DNA of 64,000 nucleotides from Bathynomus jamesi (taxonomy: Eukaryota; Arthropoda; Malacostraca; Isopoda; Cirolanidae), in assembly GCA_023014485.1 (NCBI GenBank), contig JAJOZX010000878.1, positions 981,001-1,045,000 of the forward strand, given 5' to 3'. Every line of letters starts with the position of its first letter. Position 1 is the stretch's first letter. The translations under genes were made by a program, and so were the position numbers. This document shows positions 30,985-42,496 of the stretch, one piece after another. The notes below the pieces were generated by a model that saw nothing but the letters and a program-made list of their open reading frames with translations, searched no databases and was not told the origin of the DNA.

Positions 30985-31221
30985 TACTTGGATTTGAAAA
31001 AACTCTAACTATTATTATTATTATTATGTTTAATATTATTATTATTATTATTATCATTATTATCATTACGCAGTTGGGAAGCGGTGAACACTTGTTAGAT
31101 TGCTCATAAATTATTTCGACGGAGTTCCAGACTAAATACAGTATTATTCATAAGTTAAAAGGTTCCCATAGTGACACAAACTATGAATAACTTAATATTT
31201 ACTGTACCTTCAATTATTTAT
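30985..31221. other. AT-rich stretch with (ATT)n
   Basis: An ATT microsatellite lies at 31011-31070; otherwise nothing is recognised. Confidence 0.5.
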
Positions 31222-33651
31222 CACTGGGCAACAACAAAAAAAAATTTTCGTGTCCCAAGAATGAAAATACCTTATTCTTATAGTATTTTCTGTGCTGAAT
31301 CCAAATAAGTTTGTAAAATTTCTCTATCAGGTCTGGTTTTTGTGTGACATGCAATTTAATTTTTAAAAACCCATATAGTTACATACTTATTAAAATATGA
31401 TCGAAAAGACATACCTGTAGTTTAAAAAGTAGCTTGTTTTGATTTTCTGCTGTGCTTTGCCTCAGGCATGTCTCTCTTAAGAGTCCAGCAATAGTCAGCC
31501 AGCATACTGGGGCTCCATTTGCCTTGGTAACGGTTTTCCATGGCAGAAATATCCTGATGAAAACGCTCACCATGTTCGTCGCTTATCGCACCCAGGTTTT
31601 CTGGAAAAAAGTCCAAGTGAGAGTCCAAGAAATGAACCTTTAATGACATATTGCACCCATTGCTTGGTAAGACTTAAGAAGATCTCTTACTATTTCAGGA
31701 TAGTTTTCGGCCTTGTGATTTCCCAAAAAATTTGTGCAGACACTTTTGAAACTCTGCCACGCAGCTTTCTCAACTTCATTCAACTCTCCTTCAAATCTCT
31801 CATCTCTTAACAATTCTCTGATCTGAGGGCCTACAAAAATGCCTTCTTTAATCTTGGCATCACTGATCCGGGGAAACTTATTTCTCAAGTATGTGAATCC
31901 TGTTTGCGCTTTATCCATCGCTTTAACAAAGTTTTTCATAAGTCCAAGCTTGATATGCAAAGGAAGAAGGTACACTTTCTCAGGGTCAACAAGTGAACTA
32001 TTCACAACATTTTTCTTGCCTGGAACAAGTGAGGTGCGTTTTGGCCAATCCTTCTTAACGTAGTGGTTTTGCTTGTCCCTACTGTCCCACTCACATAAAA
32101 AACAACAGTACTTGGTGTAACCTAGCTGCAACCCTAGCAAAAGTGCAATGACCTTCAGATCTCCACAGATATTCCACTTATATTTCTGATACTGAAACTT
32201 TTCTAAAAGCAACTTCATGTTGTCGTATGACTCTTTCATGTTTGGCAGCATGTCAATAGGTACAGGAGGAAATTTATTTCCGTTGTGAAGAAGGACTGCT
32301 TTCAAGCTGACTTTTGAGGAGTCATGAACAATCGCCACTCATCCACGTTATGTTCATGACCAAGAGCCCCCATGACTGAATTAACATCTTTACAAAACAC
32401 AAGTCCATCTTCATGGGAGAACCATTCTTTGAATTCATCATGGCGGCTGCGGAAAAACAAAACTTTAGTGTCACGTTGCAGTAGATTCCAACCCTTTAAT
32501 CTTGAACCTAAAAGTTCAGCCTTTCTTAGATAATTTCAAATCACGAACTAGGTCATTTAGATCTCCTTGTGACAGTAAATGTGGTTCATTGGAGGAACAG
32601 GTAGCCTGGAATGTTGGATCAGAAATGTCTTCATCTTTTTCCTCGTGATATGCTACAGCTACGTTTGATTCCTCATCACTTAAACTTACATGTTCAGGAG
32701 GATTTGGTACTGGAAGTTGAGCACTGTGGGGAACTGGTCTCATTGCAGACGGTAGATTAGGGTATTTCATAAGGCTCTTTGTTTTTGAAGTGATCCCCTT
32801 TGTATTTACCAGGCAGAAATAGCAGTCTGTTGTGTGATCTTTGGGTTCCCTCCAAATCATTGGAATAGCAAATGGCATGTGACGTGAACCGTTTAGCCAT
32901 CCTGTAAGTAGTCTTACACATGTCACACAACAAATGTGAGGGGCCCAACTCTTGTCCTGATCGCCTACTTTACATCCGAAATAAAGTTCATAGCATTTTT
33001 TTACTAATGGTGTAAAGTTACGTTTCTGGGATTTTAAAGTTAGATCACCACATACATAACAAAAGGAATTAGGATGATTCAGACAGTTCCGCGGCATTAC
33101 AAAACATCTATATGAATACAACACTGGTGTAAAATTAACAAGAAGCAACAGACACTAGCTGTTAACACTGTGGCATTTACAAGCAGACTGACTTGGAGCT
33201 GCTCTACACACAGAAACTAGGCTCATGTCTGAACAGGTACAAACATGTTTCAACCTGCACAGTCTGCTGCTCCGACCAAATTTATCCTGCCAGCATTATC
33301 AGAACTTTCTCCCCAAAGGAATAAATTGTACTAATTTTACAGAAAAATTAATACAACATATATATTAATATTAATATATTTTATTATAGTTATATTAATT
33401 AATATAATATATTATTATATTTATTATTTTTATAATGTTTTATATTATAATATTGTTATATACTTAATTATATATAATATGTTATTATTTTTTTATCCGG
33501 TGATCATGCTAAATGAGGAAAAAATGAACATAGCGTCACAAGTAAACTAAGCCTGATAGAAAAAATCTGATTTCATATTTAGATTCAGCATGAAAAAGTA
33601 CACTTAGAACACCCATCAAAACCCTTGTGACAAAATTGTTGTTGACCAGTG
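31222..33651. mobile_element. DNA transposon-like element (2430 bp) with CACTGG termini
   Basis: The left end CACTGGGCAACAACAA and right end TTGTTGTTGACCAGTG are imperfect inverted repeats enclosing one gene on the minus strand. TTAT and TTAC flank the ends, possibly a mutated 4-bp target duplication. The enclosed cysteine-rich protein family is widespread in arthropod genomes by my recollection and is often annotated only as uncharacterised; the terminal repeats here suggest it is transposon-borne. The superfamily is not assigned. Confidence 0.6.
31420..33095 (-). pseudogene. Cysteine-rich uncharacterised (probable transposase) gene, three frameshifts
   Basis: It starts at ATG 33095 (MPRNCLNHPNSFCYVCGDLT). 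The N-terminus has paired cysteines (CYVC, CCVTC, CYFC), a probable zinc-binding module. An acidic linker follows, then GSRLKGWNLLQRDTKVLFFR, GLVFCKDVNSVM, and a catalytic-looking region with WNICGDLKVIALLLGLQLGY, CCFLCEWDSRDK, LLPLHIKLGLMKNFVKAMD, and finally HGERFHQDISAMENRYQGKW. Single-base indels break the frame near 32520, 32335 and 31650. The total length would be about 540 residues. It is almost certainly inactive here. The GDLK and CEWD acidic residues are candidate metal ligands; this is inference. Confidence 0.65.
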
Positions 33652-33709
33652 TTACCGCTCTTAGATTTTTGTAACCTATATCCTTATAACTGTTTCTTTA
33701 TTATATATA

Positions 33710-35202
33710 TCGGGTAGGCCAAAAAACGCCTTGAGATTTGAACATCAATAATTTCAAAAATATGCAGTTCACACTTCCAAAATTTACATCATAAAAATTT
33801 CAGACCTCTACATAAAATACTTTTTCCACAGCTGAGGGAACAATGAGGTATGGTGAAAAAAATGAATATCCTAAATGTGTATAGCTGTACCTGGCAACTA
33901 TTCTAAGACTTGTGGTAGTATAGGCTATGCCCATCTGAAATACTGTTTTTTTAAACTTACCCTTCAAATTATGGTTCTAACTAACGGTGAAAAAGCGGTG
34001 ATTAAAAAGTGTTTCTTGGAAAAAAGATGGACTGGGGCAGGAATTTTGAGGGAATTTCCAGGAATAACTTGTAATGTTACGTTTGTGAATAGAATAATTA
34101 AAAACCTTAAAGCAACCGGTTCGACGGCACGGAAGCGTGGAAGTGGTCGGCCTAAAACAGTCTACACTCAAGACAATATAGCAACGATCGAAATGATGAC
34201 CCTATCTCAAGAGAATCGACCTGGGTCACACTGCTCTCAGAGGAAAATTGCAAGAAATTTAGGTATCAGTCGAAGTTCCATACAAGTTCCATCAAAGAAT
34301 GCTGAGAATGGTAGAACTTAAAACATTTAAAAGGATCGTGTTTCAAGACGTGACAGCGATGTAAGAGCTAAAAGAAAAATTTGCTGTAGAAAATCGCTTG
34401 ATAGATTTTCGTCCAATGATGTTAAAAAAATAGTTTTTACAGGTGAAAAAGATTTCACCATCGAGATTGCTCGAAACTCTCGGAACGATGTTGTTTATGG
34501 TCGGCGTAAGAAAGACATTCCTTCATCGAAACTTTACCACCAGACAAGTCGGTTTTCCAAAAAAATCGTGGTATTAGCAGGTGTATCGTGGAATGGAAAG
34601 ACGAAAATTCATTTCATTTCAGAGAATAAAAAAATTAATTCAGAAACCTACGTAAATCTCTTAGAGGAGAAACTTATGCCTGATTGTCGGCGTCTGTATT
34701 ATGGAAACGATTTCATACTCCAAGAAGATGGTACTACAGCTCATACTAGCAAGTTCACACAGGATTATCTACAACAGAATGTAGTCAACTAAATTGGAAC
34801 GACTGGCCCCCGCAATCACCTGATTGCAATCCCATGGATTATTGCATATGGAACACTCTAGCAGAGAAGATTTATGAAGGCCAAACAGAAAAGTTTACAG
34901 AAATGCAATTAAAGAAAAAAATACTTGAATATTGGGACAAAATAACTATAGCAGAAATCAAAAAATGTATCGTGTCGTGGAAGAAAAGGTTAAGATTAGT
35001 TTGTAAGCAGGACGGCGGACATATTGATCATATTTGTTAATATGTGAATAATAAAATTTTTTCAGTTTATGATATTCGTTTTTTTCACCATACTTCATTG
35101 TTCCCTCAGCTGTGAAAAAAGTATTTTATGAAGAGGTCTGAAATTTTTTATGATGGCTTATTGATGTTCAAATCTCAAGGCGTTTTTTTTTAGGCCACCC
35201 GA
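33710..35202. mobile_element. Tc1/mariner-like element (1493 bp) with TCGGGT(A/G)GCC ends
   Basis: The ends TCGGGTAGGCCAAAAAACGC and the complement of TCGGGTGGCCTAAAAAAAAA, followed by CGCCTTGAGATTTGAACATC, form TIRs flanked by TA (33708-33709 and 35203-35204). It encodes a broken transposase on the plus strand. The subterminal GGTATGGTGAAAAAAATGAA block is also inverted at both ends. Confidence 0.85.
33972..35040 (+). pseudogene. Tc1/mariner-like transposase, frameshifted
   Basis: The N-terminal part (33972-34300) has two helix-turn-helix-like segments and a GRPKTV hinge (GSGRPKTVYTQDN, RKIARNLGISRSSIQ). The catalytic part shows FTGEKDFTIE (Glu where Asp is usual), LQEDGTTAHTS for the second D, and WPPQSPDCNPMDYCIWNTLA for the third. 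It ends DGGHIDHIC. Frameshifts occur near 34300, 34560 and 34790. The CNPMDY ending differs from the mariners elsewhere in this window. Confidence 0.8.
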
Positions 35203-35204
35203 TA

Positions 35205-36136
35205 TATATATATATACACGGTGTGTGTAATATATATATATATGTGTGTGTATGTAGAGAGAGAGAGAGAGAGAGAGACCTTTCGCTCCACTTGGAGAGA
35301 TTCCTATTATTAAACTAGCTCATTTTTTAACTTTTGCAAGATTAGAAAAATGGATAGCAGAAAACTGGATAAAAAAGCAAAGGCTTTCTCCCCACCTTCC
35401 GATCCCTCCCCGCCAGAAGCAGGTACGAAAAAAGGTTGAAAAAAATGCCTTGACGCTGGAAAAGTGGCCAAAGAAATTTTACAGGAAAGATAATATACAA
35501 ACTAGCTCTATAATTACGCCATGCATACATAGAGATCGTACACTCGATAGCATCCCTGTATAAACTAACGAATAATATACTTGTGCCGGTTGCACATCAA
35601 CCACTTGTTTATCGTCACTAGACTTCGAACATATGGTTTTGCTTTTATACTCGTACAAAATATTTACAGCTCTATTTACCGAGGTATCAGTCCAACAAAG
35701 ACCCCACGACCCACTTCAGGCTAGCCCCAGAAGGATTAAGAGAGAGGCAAAAGTTAAACTCTTCGTGTCTACACCCATGTACGCGCAAAGCCATCACGCC
35801 GGCAAAGTGATGAAATGCCTCTGCAGGAAAAAGGTAGAAGGAAACAAGAATTAAGAAGAGAAATCAGATTTTCCACATTATGACCTCACCCGTCATGTTC
35901 ATCCAGCCACCCAAGAGAAAGAATAGGAAAAAAGAAATCGTGTCAGCAGGAAATTAACTCCACCTCACCTAATCCATGCCATGCATTTTTTAAAGTTTGT
36001 TGGTTTTGTTCGTTATGAAATTATGCGTTGCGTTTCTGCAAAATATTTTCTATTCTATTCTTAGACATATTAACAAGGCAAGCAAGTTTGTGAGCGTGTT
36101 TTCTGTAATTGGATGTCTGTCCTGTATATGTGTCTA
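35205..36136. other. Mixed low-copy sequence with a dispersed repeat block
   Basis: (GA)n lies at 35259-35277. The block at 35278-35340 (TCCACTTGGAGAGATTCCTA) recurs at 37205-37290. A plus-strand frame at 35633-35854 has no recognised domain and is not called. Confidence 0.45.
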
Positions 36137-36612
36137 CTCTTGAATTCGCTGTAGCAACAACGGTTGATCATCCACGAAGCACTTTCATTCTCCATAAGGG
36201 ACAAGTACAATGGGATAGATACAAGGACCTCCCACTGATATTCTTCGCCGGAAATTGATTTCCTTTACTCTCGTGGTGGCACGATACTACGAAGTATGAA
36301 CAACTCAATCTATCACTTGCTGCATAAACACCTTTCATGGCGGGAGACCCAAATTGAAACGCGGCGATATTAAAAAAAGTATCGCCGCGTTTCAACTTGG
36401 GTCTCCCGCCATGAAAGGTATTTATGCAGCAAGTGATATATTGAGTTGTTCATACTTCGTCGTATCGTGCCACCACGAGAGTAAAAGAAATCAATTTCCG
36501 GCGAAGAATATCAGTGGGAGGTCCCTGTATCTATCCCATTGTACTTGTCCCTTATGGAGAATGAAAGTGCTTCGTGGATGATCAACCGTTGTTGCTACAG
36601 TGAATTCAAGAG
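36137..36612. repeat. 476-bp near-perfect palindrome
   Basis: Arms of about 233 bp (36137-36369 and 36380-36612) are nearly exact reverse complements around a 10-base loop, TTAAAAAAAG. Each arm encodes the same roughly 70-residue frame (GSPAMKGIYAASD, SCSYFVVSCHHESK) on opposite strands. That follows from the palindrome and is not evidence for a gene. Transcription would give a long hairpin RNA. Confidence 0.93.
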
Positions 36613-36799
36613 TCTCCCACTTATGAGGCAAGTAATGTAAAAAGAAATGAGTTGTTCGATGGTTGATCATGTTATGTGGGACACGATCAACCAGAGATGT
36701 CTCTCTAAAGCGGGGGAACAATTACAGTAAGTGTAGGAGGAAATGTTGAAACAAACTCCCGCAGGGTTACGTTATACTATTTTCTTAAATTATACTATA

Positions 36800-37190
36800 T
36801 GTGAGGACAGTCTTAAACCCTGAGTATATTCAGAACTTTGTCCAGACTATTTTTAAACATGTTTACACTTTGGCTTGAAACAACTTCCGAGAGAAGTTGG
36901 TTCCAGATATTAAGTATTTTATATCATAGGAGAAGGAATTACCGCAGATGAAGGTACTAAATGTTTTTAGTTCAACTTTAAAACTGTTATTTCTTGTTGG
37001 ATTGGTATTAAATGAGAATAATTTCCTGTAGTGTACCTGTCTATCCCATTAATCATCTTGAAAACTTGAATAAGCTGACCATACAAGGTACAACCCCCTT
37101 GTTTGTAAGGTAAACAGATTTAAGTATTCTAATCTTCGGTGGTAGTTTTTTCAGTCTCATTAAAGGGATCAATTTTGTTAAAAGGAATTA
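36800..37190 (-). pseudogene. LINE C-terminal fragment (third LINE type)
   Basis: The minus strand in shifting frames encodes QLIQVFKMINGIDRYT, later NYSHLIPIQQEITVLKLN and a closing segment like the post-RT domain of CR1/Jockey LINEs, which ends in MFKNRLDK-type sequence. No RT is present. The 3' side is followed by the dispersed block at 37205-37290 shared with 35278. Confidence 0.6.
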
Positions 37191-37440
37191 CAAAGACAAG
37201 AGGAAGCCTCAAAGACCCTTCGGTCCACTCGGGGAGGTTCCTGTTATTAAATTAGTGCATTTTTTAGTTATTCTGGGAAGAGAGATAGAGGATATAATAT
37301 ATTATTAAAGCCCTCGTTTAAAATACATGCTATTTATTATTTAAAATAAAAAAATTATATTACCTGATTAGTTAACGAAAACACCGAAGTTATTTAAGTT
37401 TTACAGGAGACTTTATTGTAATGGGTTTGATATAGGAAGG

Positions 37441-37650
37441 AGCTACGTCGTGGCTGAATAGCTACATCGCTTCCCGTAAGATCAGCGAGGTGAAGTGGCG
37501 TTAGGTTTGCTCACTAATTGGATGAGTGACTGTTCTCCGCGTCCAGATGATGTAGTGGTCTTTAGATGATTCAGATCCCACGTAAAGTTGTAGGTCCCCT
37601 TCGTCAGGTGACCTTTATTGTTCGAAGGCAGTGCAACAACCCCAACACAT
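37441..37650 (+). mobile_element. 5S-rRNA-derived SINE, second copy
   Basis: AGCTACGTCGTGGCTGAATA, then TACATCGCTTCCCGTAAGAT and TTGGATGAGTGACTG, align with 5S rRNA from its 5' third through the C box. The tail CAGATCCCACGTAAAGTTGT, then GGTCCCCTTCGTCAGGTGAC, matches the tail at 3534-3600. It ends near an (ATT)n tract at 37660. Confidence 0.75.
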
Positions 37651-37919
37651 TATTATTATTGATGTGGAATGACACAAATAACCAGCGATTAGTTTGTTAA
37701 TTATGGAATTTACTTAATATTAAGTTCGGCGGAGACCAATTTTTTGATAAAGTGGAAATTTATTACAAAGAGCCTGATTGGCCGAAATTGGTCACGTGGG
37801 AACTAACTAACCAATCTAAAACGACCAACAAACCTAGTGTAATCTGGTCTCCGCGAAACTTAATATTATCCTTAATCTCTAGCAATGTTGTATCGAGTAA
37901 GCAGTAATGTAATGATGGG

Positions 37920-37998
37920 GTTGTGTAACCTCCTTCGCAACATCTTAGGTCATATGACGAAGGGGACCTACAGCTTTACGTGAGTTCCGAACAACGGG
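37920..37998 (-). mobile_element. SINE tail fragment, minus strand
   Basis: GGTCATATGACGAAGGGGAC, then CTACAGCTTTACGTGAGTTC, is the reverse complement of the shared SINE tail. The head is missing, replaced by a (TA)n tract at 37999. Confidence 0.7.
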
Positions 37999-38071
<73 letters not shown>

Positions 38072-38077
38072 ATACTA
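37999..38077. repeat. (TA)n microsatellite
   Basis: TA repeat serving as the target of transposon 2. Confidence 0.95.
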
Positions 38078-38204
38078 GGGTGTGCCTAAAATTGCAGCTT
38101 CAAAATTTTGTAACGACCAGGATGTAATTTTTTTGTATTCAAAAACATAATGTACAAAATCTTATCAAAATTGAACAGTATTTAGGACTTGCTCAAAGAT
38201 GTTG

Positions 38205-38862
38205 AACTTTAAATATATTTACCTTTAATTAACATAAACATTTACTTCCAATTAACATAAAAATTTACCTTTAATTAACATAAACATTTACTTTCAATTA
38301 CATAAAAATTTACCTTTAATTTTATTTACCTTTAATTAACATAAACATTTACTTTCAATTAACATAAAAATTTAACTTTAATTAACATAAACATTTACTT
38401 TCAATTAACATAAAATTTTACCTTTAATTTTATTTACCTTTAATTAACATAAACATTTACTTCCAATTAACATAAAAATTTACCTTTAATTAACATAAAC
38501 ATTTACTTTCAATTACATAAAAATTTACCTTTAATTTTATTTACCTTTAATTAACATAAACATTTACTTTCAATTAACATAAAAATTTACCTTTAATTAA
38601 CATAAACATTTACTTTCAATTACATAAAAATTTACCTTTAATTTTATTTACCTTTAATTAACATAATCATTTACTTTCAATTAACATAAAAATTTACCTT
38701 TAATTAACATAAACATTTACTTTCAATTACATAAAAATTTACCTTTAATTTTATTTAACTTTAATTAACATAAACATTTACTTTCAATTAACATCAAAAT
38801 TTACCTTTAATTTTATTTACCTTTAATTAACAAACATTTACTTTCAATAACATTAACACAGC
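38205..38862. repeat. AT-rich minisatellite in transposon 2
   Basis: Tandem arrangement of TTTACCTTTAATTAACATAA, ACATTTACTTTCAATTAACA and short TTTTAT spacers, in a higher-order pattern of about 120 bp repeated about five times. It starts just 3' of the transposase stop. Confidence 0.9.
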
Positions 38863-39149
38863 TTTAATCAACATTTTTGACAGCCTCATCAAACTTCTTT
38901 CGATGATACTCAACCACTTGAAGAAGGAACTGTTTCTGTTCCTCGTCACGAGTAAGGCTTTCATTGAAGGATTGCATGAGAGCAACTCCTCGTTCTGCCA
39001 AATCATTTGTTACTCTAAGAGATGACACAATTGCTTGAGCTAGCTTCATTGTAGGTTGCATCACTTGACCAGTCTGCGGGGTCTTTACCGAGAAAGGTTT
39101 CATCAATTCCCAAAATACTAAAGAAGTTTTTAGTTGATTTTGTCACAAA

Positions 39150-40034
39150 CAGAGCTGGGCAATAAATACATTGAATGTATTTAAATACTAAATACTAAAT
39201 ACATGGGAGAAATGTATTTAAATACTAAATACTAAATACATTTTACGAATGTATTTAGATACTAAATACAAAATACATCAATTGTATTTAAATGCATTTG
39301 TAAATACACTTTAAATACATACAAATTTTAACATATGCATTCACTAATTCATGAGTAACAACAATATAAAATGCTTGATAAAGGATAAAGAAATAGTACA
39401 CTCTAATTTCCGATTATATATTTCCCTTTTTAGAACAAAACAAAAACAAAAGAACTTAGAACTTACGATGTTCAACCAGTGACATATTATACTCATTATA
39501 TCATTGCAAAATGAGTAACAATTAATGAGTAGATGAGACATAAACGTAAACATAAGACGTAAACATAAACATAAGGCACCTTACGAATTCTCTTTTATTT
39601 CACGGTTGCTGCGGATCAAAACCAATCTTTCAAAAGTTTTGTCTGAAAGAGAGTTTCTTTTGGGAGTCAAAGTGATTCCCGCGAATGAGAATATTCGCTC
39701 TACCGGTGCCGAAGATGGTAATGTCGTGTTATAGCGGAGGAACAGTCTTTTTATGAGAGGATTTTTTCCCAAACTGTTGAAACATGAACCATGCTGTACT
39801 ACACTGTCGACGCGTCGTACTGTGCTAGTACAGAACGTGTATTAAACCAGTAAAAGTATTTACATTTTTATATTTTGAGTATTTAAATACATTGTATTTA
39901 AATACTCATTAAAGTATTTAAATACTATATTTAAATACATGAAAAACAATGTATTTATAAATACAGTTCTAAATACACAAATGTATTTAAATACGTATTT
40001 AAATACAAATGTATTTAAATACTGCTCAGCTCTG
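39150..40034. mobile_element. Internally deleted hAT element inserted in transposon 2
   Basis: The ends CAGAGCTGGGCAATA and TACTGCTCAGCTCTG are flanked by an exact 8-bp duplication, GTCACAAA (39142-39149 and 40035-40042). Both ends are filled with a repeated TATTTAAATAC motif (39160-39310 and 39870-40030). The interior keeps the last part of a hAT transposase. It splits the transposon 2 gene. Confidence 0.95.
39581..39772 (-). pseudogene. hAT transposase C-terminal dimerisation domain
   Basis: The minus strand encodes LPSSAPVERIFSFAG, then TPKRNSLSDKTFERLVLIRS, the hAT family C-terminal (hATC) signature. The catalytic domain is deleted, so the element depends on another hAT for movement. Confidence 0.88.
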
Positions 40035-42032
40035 GTCACAAAGTCAGCCAATGAACATGAAGAAAATTTTTTTATAGGGGGAATCCTCTTTGGAGGCTCT
40101 TCGGAACCTTGCACTCTCATGTTATAAATCATGTTTCTCTTCTCTTCATGGGATACTTTATTGTCAAAAAAACTTAGACCTACTGATATCTCAGATAAAT
40201 ACCACAAATGTCGTGAGAATGCAGTCAAAGCAACAGTTGAAACTTCTTTGTCAGCGTAGTCTTCAAGTGTTTTTAGAAGCATGAGATCGTTTCTTGGAGC
40301 ATCACAAGATGATGTACATGTAAACCAATATTTAATGTACACAGTTGTGACGAACAGTGACACTCGTAACAAGTGATCTGCTAACATTCTGACATAGGAG
40401 AGGCGGGATCCCCTAATTGCAGTTTGACGGTGCTGAACAGAATATTGTTCTTGGAAAAGGCACATTTTTATGGCATAAATTGCTCGTGCCATCCATCGAG
40501 CTCGGTGTACTGCTCCAGGTTTACGAAAAGTGATGCCTTGGGAGGGAGTACCTCCAAGGAATATAATGGAGAGTTCTAGGAGCTCTTGATAGTCTCCCCG
40601 AAGCTGTTTTGACTGCAACTGCTGAAGAGCAAATGCAATTAGACCTTTTCTCCTTTCTTCGTCTACCATGTTACCAGTATTTATATTAAGCAGTTTTATA
40701 CTGCGTTTTATCAATATGAGGCCAAGATTCACGGAAATGAGAAAAAAATTCAATATTAGGTGACCTACCAGCATCATGCAGAGAAAATACTTTCTCTAAC
40801 ATAATTTCAAATATGTGATGGCGGCATGCAAGACTCAGCAGATCTTTCTCTAATTCTGTTTCAATTTTAAGGCAAACCCCACCTTTCAATCCAGTATTAG
40901 TTGGTGCAGTGTCAAAACACAATGCAACTATTCTATTTTCTAGTCCCCATTTTCTTATTTCTGTCAGACAAGCATCAGCAATACCAGAAGCATTCCCAGT
41001 ATTGAACTTTGGAACAGCAAGTAATTTTGTAATATCTTTACCAGACACTAAAATTGGTAAACGCTCTACAGTCTTCTGAACAGCTCCAGTATAATCATCC
41101 ATAATTTTTCCATCCCAGTGGAGAGTAAGGGGTACTTTTGGATCAAAAGATGCTCGAATTTCTGCTGCTAGAGATTCACGATGTTTGTTTCTGGCTCGAT
41201 GAATTGTTCTGTGGCTAATCTGTAACTCACTTCTGGGAGCTCTGAGCAAATTAGATGAAGCCATTGCTGAGAAAACGTGAACAGCATTTCTGCTACTTAT
41301 TTTTGTTCGATCTAGTGCTGCAGCAACTTCTTGCGTAACAACTTGAACACGACCTCTGTTAGAACACCTAGACAAAACAGCCTTATGAGCAATCTCTTGA
41401 TCAAAATCAGCATGATCACTTTTATCAGATGATTCTCCTGATGATTCTAATTCTATCGATTCATTAATTGTTGCTGCTGATGATGTATATGCTTCCTGCA
41501 AATATTTCTGTTTCTCTTTTTGCCTTTCATATGCTAGTGATCGCTCAATTCTGCTAGCTTCTTTCTTTGAAAGTTTCATGTCTACTCCTATCATTGATCC
41601 ACGACGGCCTTTTTCTCTTTGACCTTGTAAGAATAAGCGATCTTCCTCAATCTTAATCAAACTCATGGCATCCTGGTGTGCAATATCAAATAAATCATCC
41701 AGTGACTCGCCAAAAATATCACGTTTCTTGCTTTCAGTAGATGTTGATCTATTTATGTTTTTTTTGAGTGACTGCCATTCTTTATGAAGACGTACAACTC
41801 TCTCACGCACATGTAATTCAGTTGTTGTAGGTATACGTGCTCTTTCCCAAATCGGCAAAATTAAACGAACAGTTTTCTTAACACTTTCCTTCAGACTCAT
41901 TTGTTTATCAGTATGAAAATTAAATAACACTTTTAGTACATCACGCCTTGATGGTAACTTTGCAGCACTAAATTTTTCTTCACATTTACCAACTAACCAA
42001 ATATCACTGTAGCGTCTTGTTTTAATTGCCAT

Positions 42033-42496
42033 TCTTGGTAGACACTAAACGCAAAAAAACTGAACAATTACTGTATGTGGCTGAGCAGAAAAACACAGTT
42101 TAACACAACCCACCAGCAGTGCTTGAGAACAACGACTGACGTGTAATGTGTGCCAACTGGTGCATAGCTGCTTTCCTTGTTTGTTTACGTTTAAACCTGT
42201 ACAGACGTGTAGAGAATGTGTGACTAATACTTGTTCAGTAGCTCTATAACTCCACTTATGTGAAATACTTATATAAGAAAGAATGCTTTACCAAGAAACA
42301 TAATGTGCAGAACTTGACAAATTACTAAAAACATAGCTAAATACTGTAACATTAAATGCTGTTGAGCAAGTCCTAAATATTGATGCAGCTCCTTCAATTT
42401 TTTGTGTTGCATTTCTACATTAAATTGAACAATAATATACCCTGGTCGTTTAAAAAAAAAAAATTAAAAATTCACTTCTATGTAATTGGCACACCC
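42033..42496. other. 5' region of transposon 2
   Basis: Non-coding, between the ATG and the right terminus. On the minus strand a pyrimidine tract ending TTTTTTTGCGTTTAG lies 15 bases before the ATG, a possible 3' splice site like that of transposon 1. The paralogue lacks any repeat insertion here. Confidence 0.5.

Larger units (their letters stand above)
38864..42032 (-). pseudogene. Transposase of transposon 2, broken by a frameshift and a hAT insertion
   Basis: It starts at ATG 42032 (KTRRYSDIWLVGKCEEK). Motifs in order: KLPSRRDVLKVLF, SLDDLFDIAHQDAMSL, GRRGSMIGV, an acidic linker, LTLHWDGKIMDDY, ALCFDTAPTNTGLKGG and CRHHIFEIML. Near 40740 the frame shifts and continues with YQELLELSIIFLGG and HRARWMARAIYAIK to KFSSCSLADFVT. 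There the hAT (39150-40034) intervenes. The gene resumes at 39141 and ends with VTNDLAERGVALMQSFN and QFLLQVVEYHRKK. Catalytic positions are conserved, and the two breaks are the only obvious lesions. Confidence 0.85.
38078..42496. mobile_element. Large DNA transposon 2 (4419 bp), sister of transposon 1
   Basis: The ends GGGTGTGCC and GGCACACCC are followed outward by TA. The minus-strand transposase gene is interrupted by a hAT element (39150-40034) and one frameshift. A 650-bp minisatellite lies between the gene's stop and the 3' end. Size, orientation and protein match transposon 1. Confidence 0.85.

Noticed and set aside
35633..35854. Plus-strand frame with a basic C-terminus as a small host gene
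   Set aside because: No recognised domain, no splice sites that link it to the CCN-like exons and surroundings that are repetitive.
36168..36581. Two opposite-strand frames of 75 codons with the same protein
   Set aside because: They are the two arms of the 476-bp palindrome; there is no domain or splice context.
38078..42496. TA target-site duplication for the three large transposons as proven
   Set aside because: All three lie in TA repeats on at least one side, so TA flanks occur by chance; longer duplications cannot be excluded.
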